Source: Camelus bactrianus (taxonomy: Eukaryota > Chordata > Mammalia > Artiodactyla > Camelidae). Taken from it: a DNA stretch of 64,000 nucleotides. The position numbers and the translations under genes are program-made. The first letter of the stretch is position 1, and each line of letters begins with the position of its first letter. Below, one piece after another: positions 37,994 to 51,809 of this stretch. The DNA lies in contig NC_133541.1 in NCBI RefSeq assembly GCF_048773025.1, positions 150,368,863 to 150,432,862 of the forward strand, written 5' to 3'. The notes under the pieces are model-generated. The model was given only the letters and a program-made list of their open reading frames with translations, had not been told where the DNA came from and did no database searches.

Positions 37994-40900
37994 GACAAAT
38001 ATTAACTACAGAGTATTTAGCATGCGGATTACCGAAATTTCATCCACCATAAAAGGCATATGTACACCGAGAATCTAGTAATCTGGGTTCGCAGGATTTT
38101 CCTAACGCCAGTTTCGAAAATCAGGCCGATTTCTCAGGAAAAATCTCTTGGAGTGATTTCTAACCAAGGGAAATGTAATTTATGTAAAATCCCTGGCCGT
38201 GAAATTCCGTGTTCCGAACATGTTACATGCATAAAGGATTCGACAACTATTCACTACAAATTTCTTAGCATGTGGATTACCGAACTGTCATCACAATATA
38301 TTGAATAATGATTCTTAGAAGTATTTTCTCAGATTTTGAAGTGTTTTCTAAACGCCAGGTTCAAAAATGACGAAGTTTTCGCAGAAAAACTCTCTCGGAG
38401 CGAGTTCTACCCAATAGAGAAGTCATTTACATAGTTTCAATCACCGTGAAATTCCACGTTCTGAATACGGTACATGCCTCACGGATTAGAAAATGATTCT
38501 TTAATATGTTGTGAAAATATGGATTCCCGAACTTTCTTGCAACATAAATGCACATTTACACCTGCAAATATTTACTCCCTTTTTGCAGCTTTTTCCAAAC
38601 TTCAGATTTGATAATCATGCAATGTTCGCAGAAAAATTCTCTTCTAGCTCGTTCTACTCAATAGAATTGTAATTTACATAGTTTCATTACCGTGAAATTT
38701 CGTTTTCCAAAAGCGCTACATGAATCACGGTTTAAAAAATAATTACTACACTGTTATTAACATGTGGATTACCGGACTTTCATTCACCAGTCAAGGCATA
38801 TTGACACTTAGAAGCATTTTCTCAAATTTCACAGGGTTCCCCTAATGGCAGTTTTCAAAATGAGGCACATTTCGCAGAAAAATTCTCTTCAAACGAGTTC
38901 TACCCAATAGACATGTAACTTCCATTTTTCCCTTCACTATGACATTCCATATTCTGAACACGTTTCATGCATCACGAGGTCGACAAACATTCTTTAATGA
39001 GTGTGAGCATGTGGATTACCGAACTTTCATCCACCATACAAGGCATATTTACACCTAGAAGTAGTTATTCTGATTTTGCAGGTTTTTCCTAACATCCAGT
39101 TTCGAAAATCATGAAATTTTCAGAGAAACATTCAATTCAAGCGAGTTCTATCCAGTAGAATTGTTATTTTCAGAGCTTCACTCACCGAGACATTCCGTGT
39201 TCCGAAAACGTTACATTCATCACTGCTTCAACAAACATTATTTAATGACCGTTAGCATGTTGATTACCGATATTTCAACCACAATACAAGGCATATTTAC
39301 ACCTAGAAACATTTACTTAGATTTCGCAGGTTTTCCTAATATCACTTACGAAAATCAGGCAGTTTTCGCAGAAAAATTCTCTTGGTGCATGTTCTATCCA
39401 ATAGACATCTCATTTTTATAGATACCTACACCGTAACATTCCGTGTACCAAAAACGGTCCATGCACCACGGATTCAACAAATATCACTGCTGAGTTCTTA
39501 GCATGTGAATTACACTTCTTTAATAACCCATTGAAACACATTGTCACCTTAAAGCATTTACTCAGATTTTGCAGCGTTTTCATAACAACAGTTTCCAAAC
39601 TGAGGCAGATTTTTCAGTAAAATGCTCCTGGAGCGTGTTCTAACCAAGAGATATGTAATTTACATAGTTTGCCTCACCGTGACAGTCCATGTTCCGAACG
39701 CATTACACACATCACGATTTGACAAACATTCTTAATGAGTTGTGTACATGTGTATTACACAACTTTCATCCACCATACAAGGCATATTGACACCTAGAAA
39801 TATTAACACTGAGTTCGCAGATATTTCCTAATAGCAGTTTCAAAAATCAGGCAGTTTTCAAAGGAAAAAACTGTTGGAGCGTGTTCTACCCAATAGATAT
39901 GTAAATTACATAGATTCTCCCACTGTGAAATTACGTGTTTTGAACACGCTACATGCAGAAAAGTTTCGACAAAAATACACTACTGGGTTGTTTGCATGTG
40001 GATTACAGGACTTTCTCACTATAGAAGGCATATAGATGCTTAGAAGCATTTTTTGTGATTTCACAGGGATTTCCAAACGCCAGTTTTGAAAATGAGGCCG
40101 ATTTCACAGCAAAAACCTCTTGGAGCGGGTTCTAAACAATAGATATGTAATTTACATGGATTCGCTCACCGTCAAATTCCGTCTTCCGAACACGCTACAT
40201 GCATCTCGGGTGCGACAAATATTCACTACAGAGTTGTTAGCAAGTGGATTACAGCACTTTCATCCTCCATACAAGGCTTGCTGACACTTTGAAGAATTTT
40301 CTCAGATTTCACACGTTAGTTTGAATGCCAGTTTTGAAAATGAGGCAGATTTGACAGAAAAATGCTCTTGGAGCCATTTCTACCCAAAAGATAGGTAATT
40401 TCCCTACTTTCAATCACCGTGACATTCTGTGTTCTGAACACGTTACATGCACCACGGATTCAACAAACATTCTTTTATGAGTTGTGTACATGTGTTTTAA
40501 CGAACTTTAATCCACCTTACAGTGCATATTTATACATAGAAATTTTATTCTGATTTAGTAGTGTTCTCCTAATGTCAGTCTCTAAAATCATGCAGTTTCC
40601 ACAGAAAAATCCTCTTGGAGCGAGTTCTACCCAATAGACATGCAATTTACATAGAATCCGTCATTGTGAAATTCCGTGTTCCGAAAAAGCTACATGCATC
40701 ACGGATTCAAAAAATATTCACTACAGAGTTGTTAGCATAAAGATTACCGAACTTTCATCCACCCTAAAAGCCATGTTGACAATTTGAAGCATTTTCTCAC
40801 ATTTCGAAAGTTTTTCCTAATGCCGGTATTGAAAAGGAGGCAGATTTGCCAGAAAACTTCTCGTGGAGCGAGTACTTCCCAATAGAAATGTAATTTACAT

Positions 40901-41447
40901 AGTTTCCCTCACAGTGACATTCCATTTTCTTCACACGCTTCATACATCAAGGTTTCAACAAACTTTCTCGAATGAGTTGTGAACATGTAGATTACAGAAC
41001 TTTCATCCACCATACATGGCATATTTACAACTAGAAACATTTACTCTGAATTTGCAGCTTTTTCCTAATGCCAGTTTGGAAAATCAGGCCGTTTTCTCAG
41101 GGAAAAACTTTTGGAGCGAATTCTAACCAATAGGTGTGTAATTTACATAGATTCCATAGCCGGGATTGTCCGTGATATGATCACACTGCATGCATAAAGC
41201 TTTCTAAAAATATTCACCACAGAATAGTTTGCATGTGGCTTTAAGATCTTGCATCACAATACAAGGCATATTGACACTTTGAAGAATTTTCTCTGATTTT
41301 GCAGAGATTTTCAAACGCCAGGTTCAAAAATGAGGCAGAATTCTCAGAAAAACTCTTAGAGCAAATTCTACCCGAGACAAGTATTTTACATGGATTCACT
41401 CACCGTGAAATTCTGTGTCCCGAAAACACTTCACGTATCTAGGATTC
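37994..41447 (+). repeat. HOR copy 12 (3,454 bp), first of the last block
   Basis: The haplotype switches back to T101 and T601 while keeping A253, C735 and T3149. It has T3049 (shared with copy 13 and copies 1-3), A1849 (shared with copy 11), A3205 giving a HindIII site (shared with copy 9), and C399. Private changes are GATTTGACAG in monomer 10, ATAAAGATTA in monomer 12 and GTGTCCCG at 3426. Confidence 0.97.
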
Positions 41448-44400
41448 GACAAATATTAACTACAGAGTATTTAGCATGCGGATTACCGAAATTTCATCCA
41501 CCATAAAAGGCATATGTACACCGAGAATCTAGTAATCTGGGTTCGCAGGATTTTCCTAACGCCAGTTTTGAAAATCAGGCCGATTTCTCAGGAAAAATCT
41601 CTTGGAGTGATTTCTAACCAAGGGAAATGTAATTTATGTAAAATCCCTGGCCGTGAAATTCCGTGTTCCGAACATGTTACATGCATAAAGGATTCGACAT
41701 CTATTCACTACAAATTTCTTAGCATGTGGATTACCGAACTGTCATCACAATATATTGAATAATGATTCTTAGAAGTATTTTCTCAGATTTTGAAGTGTTT
41801 TCTAAACGCCAGGTTCAAAAATGACGAAGTTTTCGCAGAAAAACTATCTCGGAGCGAGTTCTACCCAATAGAGAAGTCATTTACATAGTTTCAATCACCG
41901 TGAAATTCCACGTTCTGAATACGGTACATGCCTCACGGATTAGAAAATGATTCTTTAATATGTTGTGAAAATATGGATTCCCGAACTTTCTTGCAACATA
42001 AATGCACATTTACACCTGCAAATATTTACTCCCTTTTCGCAGCTTTTTCCAAACTTCAGATTTGATAATCATGCAATGTTCGCAGAAAAATTCTCTTCTA
42101 GCTCGTTCTACTCAATAGAATTGTAATTTACATAGTTTCATTACCGTGAAATTTCGTTTTCCAAAAGCGCTACATGAATCACGGTTTAAAAAATAATTAC
42201 TACACTGTTATTAACATGTGGATTACCGGACTTTCATTCACCAGTCAAGGCATATTGACACTTAGAAGCATTTTCTCAAATTTCACAGGGTTCCCCTAAT
42301 GGCAGTTTTCAAAATGAGGCACATTTCGCAGAAAAATTCTCTTCAAACGAGTTCTACCCAATAGACATGTAACTTCCATTTTTCCCTTCACTATGACATT
42401 CCATATTCTGAACACGTTTCATGCATCACGAGGTCGACAAACATTCTTTAATGAGTGTGAGCATGTGGATTACCGAACTTTCATCCACCATACAAGGCAT
42501 ATTTACACCTAGAAGTAGTTATTCTGATTTTGCAGGTTTTTCCTAACATCCAGTTTCGAAAATCATGAAATTTTCAGAGAAACATTCAATTCAAGCGAGT
42601 TCTATCCAGTAGAATTGTTATTTTCAGAGCTTCACTCACCGAGACATTCCGTGTTCCGAAAACGTTACATTCATCACTGCTTCAACAAACATTATTTAAT
42701 GACCGTTAGCATGTTGATTACCGATATTTCAACCACAATACAAGGCATATTTACACCTAGAAACATTTACTTAGATTTCGCAGGTTTTCCTAATATCACT
42801 TACGAAAATCAGGCAGTTTTCGCAGAAAAATTCTCTTGGTGCATGTTCTATCCAATAGACATCTCATTTTTATAGATACCTACACCGTAACATTCCGTGT
42901 ACCAAAAACGGTCCATGCACCACGGATTCAACAAATATCACTGCTGAGTTCTTAGCATGTGAATTACACATCTTTAATAACCCATTGAAACACATTGTCA
43001 CCTTAAAGCATTTACTCAGATTTTGCAGCGTTTTCATAACAACAGTTTCCAAACTGAGGCAGATTTTTCAGTAAAATGCTCCTGGAGCGTGTTCTAACCA
43101 AGAGATATGTAATTTACATAGTTTGCCTCACCGTGACAGTCCATGTTCCGAACGCATTACACACATCACGATTTGACAAACATTCTTAATGAGTTGTGTA
43201 CATGTGTATTACACAACTTTCATCCACCATACAAGGCATATTGACACCTAGAAATATTAACACTGAGTTCGCAGATATTTCCTAATAGCAGTTTCGAAAA
43301 TCAGGCAGTTTTCAAAGGAAAAAACTGTTGGAGCGTGTTCTACCCAATAGATATGTAAATTACATAGATTCTCCCACTGTGAAATTACGTGTTTTGAACA
43401 CGCTACATGCAGAAAAGTTTCGACAAAAATACACTACTGGGTTGTTTGCATGTGGATTACAGGACTTTCTCACTATAGAAGGCATATAGATGCTTAGAAG
43501 CATTTTTTGTGATTTCACAGGGATTTCCAAATGCCAGTTTTGAAAATGAGGCCGATTTCACAGCAAAAACCTCTTGGAGCGGGTTCTAAACAATAGATAT
43601 GTAATTTACATGGATTCGCTCACCGTCAAATTCTGTGTTCCGAACACGATACATGCATCTCGGATGCGACAAATATTCACTACAGAGTTGTTAGCAAGTG
43701 GATTACAGCACTTTCATCCACCATACAAGGCTTGCTGACACTTTGAAGAATTTTCTCAGATTTCACACGTTAGTTTGAATGCCAGTTTTGAAAATGAGGC
43801 AGATTTGGCAGAAAAATGCTCTTGGAGCCATTTCTACCCAAAAGATAGGTAATTTCCCTACTTTCAATCACCGTGACATTCTGTGTTCTGAACACGTTAC
43901 ATGCACCACGGATTCAACAAACATTCTTTTATGAGTTGTGTACATGTGTTTTAACGAACTTTAATCCACCTTACAGTGCATATTTATACATAGAAATTTT
44001 ATTCTGATTTAGTAGTGTTCTCCTAATGTCAGTCTCTAAAATCATGCAGTTTCCACAGAAAAATCCTCTTGGAGCGAGTTCTACCCAATAGACATGCAAT
44101 TTACATAGAATCCGTCATTGTGAAATTCCGTGTTCCGAAAAAGCTACATGCATCACGGATTCAAAAAATATTCACTACAGAGTTGTTAGCATAAGGATTA
44201 CCGAACTTTCATCCACCCTAAAAGCCATGTTGACAATTTGAAGCATTTTCTCACATTTCGAAAGTTTTTCCTAATGCCGGTATTGAAAAGGAGGCAGATT
44301 TGCCAGAAAACTTCTCGTGGAGCGAGTACTTCCCAATAGAAATGTAATTTACATAGTTTCCCTCACAGTGACATTCCATTTTCTTCACACGCTTCATACA

Positions 44401-44901
44401 TCAAGGTTTCAACAAACTTTCTCGAATGAGTTGTGAACATGTAGATTACAGAACTTTCATCCACCATACATGGCATATTTACAACTAGAAACATTTACTC
44501 TGAATTTGCAGCTTTTTCCTAATGCCAGTTTGGAAAATCAGGCCGTTTTCTCAGGGAAAAACTTTTGGAGCGAATTCTAACCAATAGGTGTGTAATTTAC
44601 ATAGATTCCATAGCCGGGATTGTCCGTGATATGATCACACTGCATGCATAACGCTTTCTAAAAATATTCACCACAGAATAGTTTGCATGTGGCTTTAAGA
44701 TCTTGCATCACAATACAAGGCATATTGACACTTTGAAGAATTTTCTCTGATTTTGCAGAGATTTTCAAACGCCAGGTTCAAAAATGAGGCAGAATTCTCA
44801 GAAAAACTCTTAGAGCAAATTCTACCCGAGACAAGTATTTTACATGGATTCACTCACCGTGAAATTCTGTGTTCTGAAAACACTTCACGTATCTAGGATT
44901 C
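41448..44901 (+). repeat. HOR copy 13 (3,454 bp), most private variants
   Basis: This copy has T253 like copies 1-3, A2217 and T3428 (shared with copy 14). Private or rare changes include CAGTTTTGAAAATCAGG in monomer 1, CCTTTTCGCAGC in monomer 3 (shared with copy 15), CACATCTTTAAT in monomer 7, AAATGCCAG in monomer 9, and CTGTGTTCCGAACACGATAC at the end of monomer 9 where others have CCGTCTTCCGAACACGCTAC. Confidence 0.97.
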
Positions 44902-47900
44902 GACAAATATTAACTACAGAGTATTTAGCATGCGGATTACCGAAATTTCATCCACCATAAAAGGCATATGTACACCGAGAATCTAGTAATCTGGGTTCGC
45001 AGGATTTTCCTAACGCCAGTTTCGAAAATCAGGCCGATTTCTCAGGAAAAATCTCTTGGAGTGATTTCTAACCAAGGGAAATGTAATTTATGTAAAATCC
45101 CTGGCCGTGAAATTCCGTGTTCCGAACATGTTACATGCATAAAGGATTCGACAACTATTCACTACAAATTTCTTAGCATGTGGATTACCGAACTGTCATC
45201 ACAATATATTGAATAATGATTCTTAGAAGTATTTTCTCAGATTTTGAAGTGTTTTCTAAACGCCAGGTTCAAAAATGACGAAGTTTTCGCAGAAAAACTA
45301 TCTCGGAGCGAGTTCTACCCAATAGAGAAGTCATTTACATAGTTTCAATCACCGTGAAATTCCACGTTCTGAATACGGTACATGCCTCACGGATTAGAAA
45401 ATGATTCTTTAATATGTTGTGAAAATATGGATTCCCGAACTTTCTTGCAACATAAATGCACATTTACACCTGCAAATATTTACTCCCTTTTTGCAGCTTT
45501 TTCCAAACTTCAGATTTGATAATCATGCAATGTTCGCAGAAAAATTCTCTTCTAGCTCGTTCTACTCAATAGAATTGTAATTTACATAGTTTCATTACCG
45601 TGAAATTTCGTTTTCCAAAAGCGCTACATGAATCACGGTTTAAAAAATAATTACTACACTGTTATTAACATGTGGATTACCGGACTTTCATTCACCAGTC
45701 AAGGCATATTGACACTTAGAAGCATTTTCTCAAATTTCACAGGGTTCCCCTAATGGCAGTTTTCAAAATGAGGCACATTTCGCAGAAAAATTCTCTTCAA
45801 ACGAGTTCTACCCAATAGACATGTAACTTCCATTTTTCCCTTCACTATGACATTCCATATTCTGAACACGTTTCATGCATCACGAGGTCGACAAACATTC
45901 TTTAATGAGTGTGAGCATGTGGATTACCGAACTTTCATCCACCATACAAGGCATATTTACACCTAGAAGTAGTTATTCTGATTTTGCAGGTTTTTCCTAA
46001 CATCCAGTTTCGAAAATCATGAAATTTTCAGAGAAACATTCAATTCAAGCGAGTTCTATCCAGTAGAATTGTTATTTTCAGAGCTTCACTCACCGAGACA
46101 TTCCGTGTTCCGAAAACGTTACATTCATCACTGCTTCAACAAACATTATTTAATGACCGTTAGCATGTTGATTACTGATATTTCAACCACAATACAAGGC
46201 ATATTTACACCTAGAAACATTTACTTAGATTTCGCAGGTTTTCCTAATATCACTTACGAAAATCAGGCAGTTTTCGCAGAAAAATTCTCTTGGTGCATGT
46301 TCTATCCAATAGACATCTCATTTTTATAGATACCTACACCGTAACATTCCGTGTACCAAAAACGGTCCATGCACCACGGATTCAACAAATATCACTGCTG
46401 AGTTCTTAGCATGTGAATTACACTTCTTTAATAACCCATTGAAACACATTGTCACCTTAAAGCATTTACTCAGATTTTGCAGCGTTTTCATAACAACAGT
46501 TTCCAAACTGAGGCAGATTTTTCAGTAAAATGCTCCTGGAGCGTGTTCTAACCAAGAGATATGTAATTTACATAGTTTGCCTCACCGTGACAGTCCATGT
46601 TCCGAACGCATTACACACATCACGATTTGACAAACATTCTTAATGAGTTGTGTACATGTGTATTACACAACTTTCATCCACCATACAAGGCATATTGACA
46701 CCTAGAAATATTAACACTGAGTTCGCAGATATTTCCTAATAGCAGTTTCGAAAATCAGGCAGTTTTCAAAGGAAAAAACTGTTGGAGCGTGTTCTACCCA
46801 ATAGATATGTAAATTACATAGATTCTCCCACTGTGAAATTACGTGTTTTGAACACGCTACATGCAGAAAAGTTTCGACAAAAATACACTACTGGGTTGTT
46901 TGCATGTGGATTACAGGACTTTCTCACTATAGAAGGCATATAGATGCTTAGAAGCATTTTTTGTGATTTCACAGGGATTTCCAAACGCCAGTTTTGAAAA
47001 TGAGGCCGATTTCACAGCAAAAACCTCTTGGAGCGGGTTCTAAACAATAGATATGTAATTTACATGGATTCGCTCACCGTCAAATTCCGTCTTCCGAACA
47101 CGCTACATGCATCTCGGGTGCGACAAATATTCACTACAGAGTTGTTAGCAAGTGGATTACAGCACTTTCATCCACCATACAAGGCTTGCTGACACTTTGA
47201 AGAATTTTCTCAGATTTCACACGTTAGTTTGAATGCCAGTTTTGAAAATGAGGCAGATTTGGCAGAAAAATGCTCTTGGAGCCATTTCTACCCAAAAGAT
47301 AGGTAATTTCCCTACTTTCAATCACCGTGACATTCTGTGTTCTGAACACGTTACATGCACCACGGATTCAACAAACATTCTTTTATGAGTTGTGTACATG
47401 TGTTTTAACGAACTTTAATCCACCTTACAGTGCATATTTATACATAGAAATTTTATTCTGATTTAGTAGTGTTCTCCTAATGTCAGTCTCTAAAATCATG
47501 CAGTTTCCACAGAAAAATCCTCTTGGAGCGAGTTCTACCCAATAGACATGCAATTTACATAGAATCCGTCATTGTGAAATTCCGTGTTCCGAAAAAGCTA
47601 CATGCATCACGGATTCAAAAAATATTCACTACAGAGTTGTTAGCATAAGGATTACCGAACTTTCATCCACCCTAAAAGCCATGTTGACAATTTGAAGCAT
47701 TTTCTCACATTTCGAAAGTTTTTCCTAATGCCGGTATTGAAAAGGAGGCAGATTTGCCAGAAAACTTCTCGTGGAGCGAGTACTTCCCAATAGAAATGTA
47801 ATTTACATAGTTTCCCTCACAGTGACATTCCATTTTCTTCACACGCTTCATACATCAAGGTTTCAACAAACTTTCTCGAATGAGTTGTGAACATGTAGAT

Positions 47901-48355
47901 TACAGAACTTTCATCCACCATACATGGCATATTTACAACTAGAAACATTAACTCTGAATTTGCAGCTTTTTCCTAATGCCAGTTTGGAAAATCAGGCCGT
48001 TTTCACAGGGAAAAACTTTTGGAGCGAATTCTAACCAATAGGTGTGTAATTTACATAGATTCCATAGCCGGGATTGTCTGTGATATGATCTCACTGCATG
48101 CATAATGCTTTCTAAAAATATTCACCACAGAATAGTTTGCATGTGGCTTTAAGATCTTGCATCACAATACAAGGCATATTGACACTTTGAAGAATTTTCT
48201 CTGATTTTGCAGAGATTTTCAAACACCAGGTTCAAAAATGAGGCAGAATTCTCAGAAAAACTCTTAGAGCAAATTCTACCCGAGACAAGTATTTTACATG
48301 GATTCACTCACCGTGAAATTCTGTGTTCTGAAAACACTTCACGTATCTAGGATTC
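44902..48355 (+). repeat. HOR copy 14 (3,454 bp)
   Basis: Last block. It shares T1275 in monomer 6 (ATTACTGATA) with copy 15, T3428 with copy 13, and T3205 (ATAATGCTT) with copies 15 and 17. Private changes in monomer 13 are TTTTCACAGGG, TTGTCTGTGAT and GATCTCACTG. Confidence 0.97.
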
Positions 48356-51300
48356 GACAAATATTAACTACAGAGTATTTAGCATGCGGATTACCGAAAT
48401 TTCATCCACCATAAAAGGCATATGTACACCGAGAATCTAGTAATCTGGGTTCGCAGGATTTTCCTAACGCCAGTTTCGAAAATCAGGCCGATTTCTCAGG
48501 AAAAATCTCTTGGAGTGATTTCTAACCAAGGGAAATGTAATTTATGTAAAATCCCTGGCCGTGAAATTCCGTGTTCCGAACATGTTACATGCATAAAGGA
48601 TTCGACAACTATTCACTACAAATTTCTTAGCATGTGGATTACCGAACTGTCATCACAATATATTGAATAATGATTCTTAGAAGTATTTTCTCAGATTTTG
48701 AAGTGTTTTCTAAACGCCAGGTTCAAAAATGACGAAGTTTTCGCAGAAAAACTATCTCGGAGCGAGTTCTACCCAATAGAGAAGTCATTTACATAGTTTC
48801 AATCACCGTGAAATTCCACGTTCTGAATACGGTACATGCCTCACGGATTAGAAAATGATTCTTTAATATGTTGTGAAAATATGGATTCCCGAACTTTCTT
48901 GCAACATAAATGCACATTTACACCTGCAAATATTTACTCCCTTTTCGCAGCTTTTACCAAACTTCAGATTTGATAATCATGCAATGTTCGCAGAAAAATT
49001 CTCTTCTAGCTCGTTCTACTCAATAGAATTGTAATTTACATAGTTTCATTACCGTGAAATTTCGTTTTCCAAAAGCGCTACATGAATCACGGTTTAAAAA
49101 ATAATTACTACACTGTTATTAACATGTGGATTACCGGACTTTCATTCACCAGTCAAGGCATATTGACACTTAGAAGCATTTTCTCAAATTTCACAGGGTT
49201 CCCCTAATGGCAGTTTTCAAAATGAGGCACATTTCGCAGAAAAATTCTCTTCAAACGAGTTCTACCCAATAGACATGTAACTTCCATTTTTCCCTTCACT
49301 ATGACATTCCATATTCTGAACACGTTTCATGCATCACGAGGTCGACAAACATTCTTTAATGAGTGTGAGCATGTGGATTACCGAACTTTCATCCACCATA
49401 CAAGGCATATTTACACCTAGAAGTAGTTATTCTGATTTTGCAGGTTTTTCCTAACATCCAGTTTCGAAAATCATGAAATTTTCAGAGAAACATTCAATTC
49501 AAGCGAGTTCTATCCAGTAGAATTGTTATTTTCAGAGCTTCACTCACCGAGACATTCCGTGTTCCGAAAACGTTACATTCATCACTGCTTCAACAAACAT
49601 TATTTAATGACCGTTAGCATGTTGATTACTGATATTTCAACCACAATACAAGGCATATTTACACCTAGAAACATTTACTTAGATTTCGCAGGTTTTCCTA
49701 ATATCACTTACGAAAATCAGGCAGTTTTCGCAGAAAAATTCTCTTGGTGCATGTTCTATCCAATAGACATCTCATTTTTATAGATACCTACACCGTAACA
49801 TTCCGTGTACCAAAAACGGTCCATGCACCACGGATTCAACAAATATCACTGCTGAGTTCTTAGCATGTGAATTACACTTCTTTAATAACCCATTGAAACA
49901 CATTGTCACCTTAAAGCATTTACTCAGATTTTGCAGCGTTTTCATAACAACAGTTTCCAAACTGAGGCAGATTTTTCAGTAAAATGCTCCTGGAGCGTGT
50001 TCTAACCAAGAGATATGTAATTTACATAGTTTGCCTCACCGTGACAGTCCATGTTCCGAACGCATTACACACATCACGATTTGACAAACATTCTTAATGA
50101 GTTGTGTACATGTGTATTACACAACTTTCATCCACCATACAAGGCATATTGACACCTAGAATTATTAACACTGAGTTCGCAGATATTTCCTAATAGCAGT
50201 TTCGAAAATCAGGCAGTTTTCAAAGGAAAAAACTGTTGGAGCGTGTTCTACCCAATAGATATGTAAATTACATAGATTCTCCCACTGTGAAATTACGTGT
50301 TTTGAACACGCTACATGCAGAAAAGTTTCGACAAAAATACACTACTGGGTTGTTTGCATGTGGATTACAGGACTTTCTCACTATAGAAGGCATATAGATG
50401 CTTAGAAGCATTTTTTGTGATTTCACAGGGATTTCCAAACGCCAGTTTTGAAAATGAGGCCGATTTCACAGCAAAAACCTCTTGGAGCGGGTTCTAAACA
50501 ATAGATATGTAATTTACATGGATTCGCTCACCGTCAAATTCCGTCTTCCGAACACGCTACATGCATCTCGGGTGCGACAAATATTCACTACAGAGTTGTT
50601 AGCAAGTGGATTACAGCACTTTCATCCACCATACAAGGCTTGCTGACACTTTGAAGAATTTTCTCAGATTTCACACGTTAGTTTGAATGCCAGTTTTGAA
50701 AATGAGGCAGATTTGGCAGAAAAATGCTCTTGGAGCCATTTCTACCCAAAAGATAGGTAATTTCCCTACTTTCAATCACCGTGACATTCTGTGTTCTGAA
50801 CACGTTACATGCACCACGGATTCAACAAACATTCTTTTATGAGTTGTGTACATGTGTTTTAACGAACTTTAATCCACCTTACAGTGCATATTTATACATA
50901 GAAATTTTATTCTGATTTAGTAGTGTTCTCCTAATGTCAGTCTCTAAAATCATGCAGTTTCCACAGAAAAATCCTCTTGGAGCGAGTTCTACCCAATAGA
51001 CATGCAATTTACATAGAATCCGTCATTGTGAAATTCCGTGTTCCGAAAAAGCTACATGCATCACGGATTCAAAAAATATTCACTACAGAGTTGTTAGCAT
51101 AAGGATTACCGAACTTTCATCCACCCTAAAAGCCATGTTGACAATTTGAAGCATTTTCTCACATTTCGAAAGTTTTTCCTAATGCCGGTATTGAAAAGGA
51201 GGCAGATTTGCCAGAAAACTTCTCGTGGAGCGAGTACTTCCCAATAGAAATGTAATTTACATAGTTTCCCTCACAGTGACATTCCATTTTCTTCACACGC

Positions 51301-51809
51301 TTCATACATCAAGGTTTCAACAAACTTTCTCGAATGAGTTGTGAACATGTAGATTACAGAACTTTCATCCACCATACATGGCATATTTACAACTAGAAAC
51401 TTTAACTCTGAATTTGCAGCTTTTTCCTAATGCCAGTTTGGAAAATCAGGCCGTTTTCTCAGGGAAAAACTTTTGGAGCGAATTCTAACCAATAGGTGTG
51501 TAATTTACATAGATTCCATAGCCGGGATTGTCCGTGATATGATCACACTGCATGCATAATGCTTTCTAAAAATATTCACCACAGAATAGTTTGCATGTGG
51601 CTTTAAGATCTTGCATCACAATACAAGGCATATTGACACTTTGAAGAATTTTCTCTGATTTTGCAGAGATTTTCAAACACCAGGTTCAAAAATGAGGCAG
51701 AATTCTCAGAAAAACTCTTAGAGCAAATTCTACCCGAGACAAGTATTTTACATGGATTCACTCACCGTGAAATTCTGTGTTCCGAAAACACTTCACGTAT
51801 CTAGGATTC
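48356..51809 (+). repeat. HOR copy 15 (3,454 bp)
   Basis: Last block, but with A601 like the middle block, showing mixing. It shares T1275 with copy 14 and CCTTTTCGCAGC in monomer 3 with copy 13. Private changes are AGAATTATTAAC in monomer 8 and AAACTTTAACTC in monomer 13. It has T3205. Confidence 0.97.
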
